Shown here one piece after another: positions 59,379 through 64,000 of a DNA stretch of 64,000 nucleotides. How positions within the stretch are numbered: the stretch's first letter is position 1; each line of letters opens with the position of its first letter. Location of the stretch: positions 38,342-102,341 of the forward strand of contig DAOOPM010000010.1 in assembly GCA_035388225.1 (NCBI GenBank), in the 5' to 3' direction. The DNA is from SB25 sp029560875. GTDB lineage: Bacteria > Bacteroidota > Bacteroidia > Bacteroidales > Tenuifilaceae. The notes below the pieces were generated by a model, which ran no database searches, was not told the origin of the DNA, and saw only the letters and a list, made by a program, of their open reading frames with translations. The translations under genes and the position numbers were made by a program.

Positions 59379-60017
59379 ATGATATTATCCCTACTTATTA
59401 AAGGTATTATAATAGGTTTAGTTGCTTCGATTCCACTTGGTCCTATCGGTGTAATCTGTATTCAACGTACAATAAACAAGGGTAGAATTAGTGGTTTTAT
59501 ATCTGGTCTTGGTGCAGCATCGGCCGATACTATTTTTGCTGCAATAGCGGGCTTTAGCCTTACCTATATTATAAGTTTTATTGAAGAAAGACAACTAATC
59601 ATTGAGTTTGTAGGAGGTATTATTGTAATTCTTCTAGGATTAAAAACTTTTTACACCAATCCTGTATCGCAACTAAAGCGTCACAAAAGAAAAAAGAACA
59701 AACTGATTGAAGATTTTATTTCTGTTTTATTACTTACCAGTACAAATCCTTTTGCAATATTCTTTTTCGTTGCACTGTTTGCTGCCGCGGGCATTGTACA
59801 CCATAATCAAAGTTTTGGACAATCCTCAGTTGCACTTATTGGCGTTTTCCTAGGGGGCGCTCTCTGGTGGTACACCTTAACCTCCTTAGTAAATATGTTC
59901 CGACATAAATTTAGACTGAAACAACTATGGTGGATTAACAAAATTGCCGGAGCGGTAATCCTCTTACTAGGCGTTCTCGCAATTGTAAATGTTGTAAACA
60001 AAGTTTGGTTAGCATAA
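59379..60017 (+). CDS. LysE/RhtB family amino-acid exporter
   Basis: The 212-residue protein has about six membrane helices and the LysE signature in helix 1 to 2: SIPLGPIGVICIQRTINKGR, followed by GFISGLGAASADTIFAAIAG. A basic cytosolic loop (QLKRHKRKKNK) and a conserved TSTNPFAIFFFVALF segment follow. Relatives export lysine, homoserine or other amino acids; the substrate is unknown. It stands alone. Confidence 0.88.
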   Translation: MILSLLIKGIIIGLVASIPLGPIGVICIQRTINKGRISGFISGLGAASADTIFAAIAGFSLTYIISFIEERQLIIEFVGGIIVILLGLKTFYTNPVSQLKRHKRKKNKLIEDFISVLLLTSTNPFAIFFFVALFAAAGIVHHNQSFGQSSVALIGVFLGGALWWYTLTSLVNMFRHKFRLKQLWWINKIAGAVILLLGVLAIVNVVNKVWLA

Positions 60018-60110
60018 TTGAACTCTAAAATAAGTTGCTAAACAACCTCGCTTCCCTCTTATTTTCCGCTATTTTTTATTACAAAAAAAAGGATATTAAT
60101 TTTTTTGTGC

Positions 60111-60118
60111 TATCTTTG
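60111..60118 (+). promoter_or_regulatory. -7 box for the hybrid kinase gene
   Basis: TATCTTTG is an exact TAnnTTTG match 29 nt before the ATG at 60148. Confidence 0.45.
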
Positions 60119-60147
60119 ATTGTAATCTGCTTTTAATTTGTCAATCA

Positions 60148-61935
60148 ATGAAAATAGCGAATTCCCTCATTGACTTTTGCTCTTTTAATTTAGGCAATAG
60201 CACATCGAAAGATACCGCCGATAAACTTGTTCAGTTTAGCATTGCGACTGTTGCCACTTTACTTTTTCTAGCAATCTTATCAGTTGTATCATTTGTAAAT
60301 GCGGATATGATTACGGGAGGGGTTCTCTCTTCATCGTTTATCATAATAAGTCTATTTTTAATGATCTCCTTTTCAAAGAATCAAACAAAAACATATGCTC
60401 CTTCTGCAACTATAATTTCAGGAATTGCTTTCTTGGCAACTTTAATATTGGGTCAGAATGGTCATTTTGTTCTTTGGGCTATTCTTTTATTTCCAGTAAT
60501 GGCTATTACATCGTTTGAATACTCTCGAGGCAATATCATTGCTGTAATATTTGGTGTAATACTCGTTTTTGTGCTATTCTTACCGATTGAAACAAACAAG
60601 GCAAGGCTTATTGAAACGCCCATCAAGTTGTTATTCTTAACATTATACCCAATTATTCTTTTTGCCATATCGCTACTCTACTTTTACAAAGTAAAAAGAA
60701 TACAGGAAACCGAAAAACTACTTCTGGAACAAAAGAATGAAAGCAAACAAAGAGAAGAGTACCTTGCAAAACTCTCACACCAAATTCGGACTCCTCTTAA
60801 CAACATAATGATTATATCAAATATACTTTCCAGCGCAAGTTTGGACGAAAAGTATAAAGATATGATTGATACTATTCAAGCATCTACCAACAATTTAGTT
60901 AATGTTTTGAATAGTATGGTTGAGATTTCGAGCGGAGACCTACAATCGCAAGCAGATTTCAACATAAGTTTCAACCTAAGCAACACCATTAACAATACCA
61001 TAAAACTCTTTGCAACTCAATCGCAAATGGTTAGTTTCAGTTCTAAAATCGACGAGAATTTGCCTAAAACCTTGCTTGGCGACCCAGTTAAACTGAAACA
61101 GATATTCTTAAATATTATTGAGAACATCATCAAAAATAAAAGTAGCAATAAAATTAGCATAGAAATTAAGGTTAACAAGGTAAGCCAAACAGCTAACTCC
61201 ATAGAACTATTCTTTGAGGTCAGGAGTAACACCCCTTTAATGCTTCGTCAAAACGAAGGATATACCCAATCTATTCTAAATGAAACCAGTTTATCATCGA
61301 CAAGCAACCAACTCTATATCGACTTACTCGACTTAAATATCACAAAGAAACTTGTTCAAAGCAACGGGGGCAAAATAAACGTCAAATTAACATCCGACGA
61401 TGCCACTATTAACTTTAACTATAAAATTCAGGTAGTTCCAACGGAACTTAACGAACAGTTCAAAGAAAAGAATGACGAGAAAAAAGATATCACAGACAAT
61501 TCAACTCAAACTACAATAACTGCTGAAAAAATAACCCAAAAAACAAGTGTCGATTTGGGCAGTGCAAACGTACTCTTGGTTGAAGACAACCTTATCAACC
61601 AGAAAATTGTAATTCTTAGTCTAAAGAAAATTGTTAAAAACATTGAGGTTGCAAATAATGGTAAGGAAGCATTGGATAAGTTTGGCACTAGTAAGTACGA
61701 CATCATTCTCATGGATATACAAATGCCAATTATGAATGGCTATGTTACAACCAAAAAAATACGAGAAATTGAATCGAGCACCAATTCCCATACTCCAATA
61801 ATAGCTATTACAGCAAATGCTTTACTCGGGGATAGAGAAGAGTGTTTGGCAGCGGGAATGGACGACTATATTAGCAAACCATTCCAAATTGAGGTTCTAA
61901 TTCAGAAAATGAGAAAACTCCTTCACTCGAACTAG
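60148..61935 (+). CDS. Hybrid histidine kinase with degenerate ATP-binding domain
   Basis: The 595-residue protein has about six membrane helices (residues 30-185), a coiled linker, and a HisKA domain with His211 in LSHQIRTPLNN. The HATPase region (about 300-430) keeps the N-box Asn (NIIENIIKN) and the ending NITKKLVQSNGGKINV. It lacks the D-x-G-x-G box, and the G-x-G-L-G box reads YIDLLDLN. A C-terminal receiver domain (about 470-595) is intact: Glu-Asp acidic pocket VEDNLINQ, Asp523 in ILMDIQMPIMNG and Lys in DDYISKPFQ. Kinase activity is doubtful; it may act as phosphatase, scaffold or partner of another kinase. No cognate regulator gene is adjacent. Confidence 0.82.
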   Translation: MKIANSLIDFCSFNLGNSTSKDTADKLVQFSIATVATLLFLAILSVVSFVNADMITGGVLSSSFIIISLFLMISFSKNQTKTYAPSATIISGIAFLATLILGQNGHFVLWAILLFPVMAITSFEYSRGNIIAVIFGVILVFVLFLPIETNKARLIETPIKLLFLTLYPIILFAISLLYFYKVKRIQETEKLLLEQKNESKQREEYLAKLSHQIRTPLNNIMIISNILSSASLDEKYKDMIDTIQASTNNLVNVLNSMVEISSGDLQSQADFNISFNLSNTINNTIKLFATQSQMVSFSSKIDENLPKTLLGDPVKLKQIFLNIIENIIKNKSSNKISIEIKVNKVSQTANSIELFFEVRSNTPLMLRQNEGYTQSILNETSLSSTSNQLYIDLLDLNITKKLVQSNGGKINVKLTSDDATINFNYKIQVVPTELNEQFKEKNDEKKDITDNSTQTTITAEKITQKTSVDLGSANVLLVEDNLINQKIVILSLKKIVKNIEVANNGKEALDKFGTSKYDIILMDIQMPIMNGYVTTKKIREIESSTNSHTPIIAITANALLGDREECLAAGMDDYISKPFQIEVLIQKMRKLLHSN

Positions 61936-61945
61936 TTAACCATAA

Positions 61946-64000
61946 CTAATTATCAAAAACCCGAGGATTGAATATTGAGTAGCCAAACGATAGGCTAAAG
62001 TAAAACTCTTTGCCTCCATTTGAAGGGTAATATGCCGCAGAGGCTGCTATTGGCCCAATTGGAGAGTTGTAAACCAACGAAGCACTCCCAATCGTCCAAC
62101 TATTAGCAAATTTTCCCCCATAAAAAGGCTTATTATCGGCATCAGCATTAATCACTCTATAAGGCTGGTAAATGTATGCCTCCAATCTAAAATGGATATT
62201 TTTAGTTATATCTATAACGGGCATTAAACCAATAGCAACATACTGATTCGCTCTATAATTGCTAAAATAGAGTGCATTGGAATGTGGTGTTGGACAAAAC
62301 TGATTTAAGGACAAGATTGTTGCATGGTAGTTGTTGAAAAAATCTTGATTGGACCAATAAGCGTCAAAACGAAAGCCCATCCATAACCTACGTTTGAATA
62401 TTCTATGATAACTCTCGTTATGAAGGTATGCTGTTGCGAAAAGATGATTATGCTCTGACTTTGCAAAGGTAGATGCCGTTGTACCTGGGGTATGCTTCTC
62501 TGTTCCTGAATAAACAGAGAGGCTCAACAACTGCTGACGTCCGCGAGTCGCAAACTGTTTTCTGTTCAAGGTCAATTTCTCCAACCTAAAATTACCTTTA
62601 ATGAAAATAAAACGTGTTTTATCTGGTGTATCGTATGAAAAATAGTTCTCAACCTGGTAGTACTCATCTAACTTTTCGCCATATGATGCAGAAATTGCCG
62701 AGTTTACTGCACTAGAATGGCTTAAGCGTATACCAACACCCCCAAACAACTCTGACTGGATTATAAATGCAGGTTTAGTGTCCTCAAAAAAAGGAATTGG
62801 ATTGCTTTTATGGTAATCCATTCTATTTGCAACAACCTGTGTAACAAACGAAATTGGCATACTGCTCGGCAAGGTATTGATAAATAGCAATCGGGCACTA
62901 CTATACAATTTCCCAAAATAGATATTGCCATATAGGGTATTTGATGTTCTTGAAAGCCAAGAATAGTTCCCCGATAAAAAACCTTCATTTCCCATATCGG
63001 ACGACAAACTTAAACCAGCACCAATATCAATGGAGCGTTTTAGCTTGGCATCAATAGTCATATCAAAAACACCATTTTCTGAATTATAACTTAAGGTTGG
63101 GAACAACCGAACAAACACCCTATCGGACATTAAACGGTAATAGGATTTTTTAAGATGATTAAAGTCCAACGTATCGTTTTTCTGCATCACCACACCATCT
63201 ACATACCTCATTTGCTTCGCATTAAGTCCGTTAATCGTAATATTTTTAATCTGAAGTTTAGGAAGTTTGGAACGGAAAACACGCCTTGCCTGATTTAACT
63301 CAGATAATTCAATTTTTCTAGCGATTCTTGATTTCAAGTAGGGCACCTGTCTTAATGCGGATTCGTATCCGGCATTTACAATTTCATCTACCTTCTCAAA
63401 ATCAAGCAAACTTATATCGTAAAAAGGAATATCAACCACATAGCCAATTGTGTCGGGAATACTAAAATCAGTGGCTCCCACAATCATCGATTCTAACTGC
63501 AACAAAGGATCCTCATCATTAGGCAAACGGGAGTTTGATGCCACTTTACTTCCAATAATAAAGTCGGATTTAAATTCAGTCACAGCCTCGCGCCATAAAA
63601 AGTTGTTATATATACCTCCATCAAACATTAAAACAGAATCGATATATATTGGTTTGAAAAACATAGGAAAAGTCATTGAGGCCCTAATGGCTTGCGATAG
63701 ATTACCTCGCTTAAAGTATATCATCTTTTTCTCAACAATATCTGAAGCATTGCAACGAAATGGCACAAACAGACTATCAAAATTATTTCCGGCCAATGCA
63801 TTTGCCTGAGCACAAAGTTCCTCAAAGGCTACATCCATACCCACTGTTGAAATATAGCTTGATATAATTTTAGGTTTAATTCCCCTTTTATCAGCTGCAA
63901 ATCCTACACTCAAATTCTCTGCATCGGACTGCGAAAAATCATTGATATTATAGCGCAAAGCATCGTCAATCCGCCCATTGCTCCAGTTATTGAAATCAGC
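61946..64000 (-). CDS. Patatin-like phospholipase with POTRA and Omp85-type barrel (N-terminus outside window)
   Basis: The frame is open to the window edge, so the visible 684 residues are the C-terminal part. The start at TTG 63958 suggested by a plain ORF search is not real, because the frame continues as NNWSNGRIDDAL upstream. The catalytic Asp of the patatin dyad is in VLMFDGGIYNNF; the G-x-S-x-G serine lies outside. A POTRA-like segment (LQIKNITINGLNAKQMRY ... NDTLDFNHLKKSYY) is followed by an approximately 16-strand barrel ending FGYSIFNPRVFDN. This is the PlpD-type layout: a lipase domain tethered to an outer-membrane barrel of the BamA superfamily. Confidence 0.88.
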   Translation of the reverse strand, partial: ADFNNWSNGRIDDALRYNINDFSQSDAENLSVGFAADKRGIKPKIISSYISTVGMDVAFEELCAQANALAGNNFDSLFVPFRCNASDIVEKKMIYFKRGNLSQAIRASMTFPMFFKPIYIDSVLMFDGGIYNNFLWREAVTEFKSDFIIGSKVASNSRLPNDEDPLLQLESMIVGATDFSIPDTIGYVVDIPFYDISLLDFEKVDEIVNAGYESALRQVPYLKSRIARKIELSELNQARRVFRSKLPKLQIKNITINGLNAKQMRYVDGVVMQKNDTLDFNHLKKSYYRLMSDRVFVRLFPTLSYNSENGVFDMTIDAKLKRSIDIGAGLSLSSDMGNEGFLSGNYSWLSRTSNTLYGNIYFGKLYSSARLLFINTLPSSMPISFVTQVVANRMDYHKSNPIPFFEDTKPAFIIQSELFGGVGIRLSHSSAVNSAISASYGEKLDEYYQVENYFSYDTPDKTRFIFIKGNFRLEKLTLNRKQFATRGRQQLLSLSVYSGTEKHTPGTTASTFAKSEHNHLFATAYLHNESYHRIFKRRLWMGFRFDAYWSNQDFFNNYHATILSLNQFCPTPHSNALYFSNYRANQYVAIGLMPVIDITKNIHFRLEAYIYQPYRVINADADNKPFYGGKFANSWTIGSASLVYNSPIGPIAASAAYYPSNGGKEFYFSLSFGYSIFNPRVFDN

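Noticed and set aside
63958..64000. TTG start of the patatin-barrel gene inside the window
   Set aside because: The frame stays open to the window edge and the patatin serine motif must lie further upstream, so the gene is truncated by the window.
1..64000. CRISPR array, insertion sequence, prophage or rRNA/tRNA genes
   Set aside because: I saw no regularly spaced repeats, transposase or integrase signatures, phage genes or RNA gene signatures in the window.

Overview
The window is about 64 kb from a chromosome of a Bacteroidota bacterium, most likely a member of the order Bacteroidales that carries type IX secretion (T9SS) and gliding-type genes. The evidence is as follows. Promoter boxes have the form TAnnTTTG and ribosome-binding sites are weak. 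The order porG-uppS-bamA-skp-skp and the order mutY, ssb, gldE, gldD, phosphopantetheinyl transferase are characteristic of the phylum. There is a secreted peptidase with a T9SS C-terminal sorting domain, a fused OlsF-type acyltransferase, a bacterial GGGP synthase, and many outer-membrane barrels with Bacteroidota-style signal peptides. I cannot name the genus. I found no rRNA or tRNA genes, no CRISPR array, no insertion sequence and no prophage.

Layout. 1-6.2 kb: the start of a truncated propeller sensor, a YD-like repeat secreted protein, a SiaB-like kinase, manA, udk, a DnaQ/PolB-type exonuclease, an alpha/beta hydrolase and pdxJ. 6.2-18.8 kb: a CBS protein and nadK, then the envelope-biogenesis block: two PorG/DUF6089 barrels, uppS, bamA, two skp genes, a large Skp-Skp-caspase fusion, murI and a TGS-nucleoside kinase. 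19-22 kb: a SPOR protein with a duplicated Ig-like module, paired with a calcium-binding outer-membrane barrel. 22-25.5 kb: bcp and recA, then an AT-rich accessory stretch holding a lipoprotein gene interrupted by a stop codon in its signal peptide, plus an orphan barrel. 25.7-30.5 kb: an operon of a double-transglutaminase lipoprotein, cutC, a rubrerythrin-VIT1 fusion and a flavin reductase. 30.5-37.2 kb, minus strand: hslR, pth, rplY, prs, engB, a dipeptidase and olsF. 37.5-44.3 kb: a secreted unknown, ettA, a DUF4870 protein, a T9SS-exported M14 carboxypeptidase and a pseudo-phosphatase. 44.3-49.3 kb, minus strand: GGGP synthase, Sfp-type transferase, gldD, gldE, ssb and mutY. 49.4-51.5 kb: HU, a 30-residue mS38-like ribosomal protein and RNase G. 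51.6-53.5 kb: a type II restriction-modification pair inserted between housekeeping genes. 53.6-64 kb: dsbD, a small Ser/Gly/Asp-rich membrane protein, lnt, an aldehyde dehydrogenase, a LysE exporter, a degenerate hybrid histidine kinase and a truncated patatin-barrel protein.

The unifying theme is envelope biogenesis: barrel assembly (bamA, skp), undecaprenyl carrier (uppS), peptidoglycan precursor (murI), lipoprotein acylation (lnt), disulfide supply (dsbD), unusual lipids (olsF, GGGP synthase) and T9SS/gliding parts (porG, gldD, gldE). The most unusual object is the gene at 13903-16230. It joins two Skp-like chaperone modules to a caspase-type cysteine protease with an intact His/Cys dyad, and it lies directly after bamA-skp-skp. 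It suggests a periplasmic protease steered by, or sensing, unfolded outer-membrane protein clients. Secondary items are a phosphatase-fold protein that has lost most of its metal ligands, a hybrid kinase without nucleotide-binding glycines, and a methyltransferase whose tail resembles a nuclease core.
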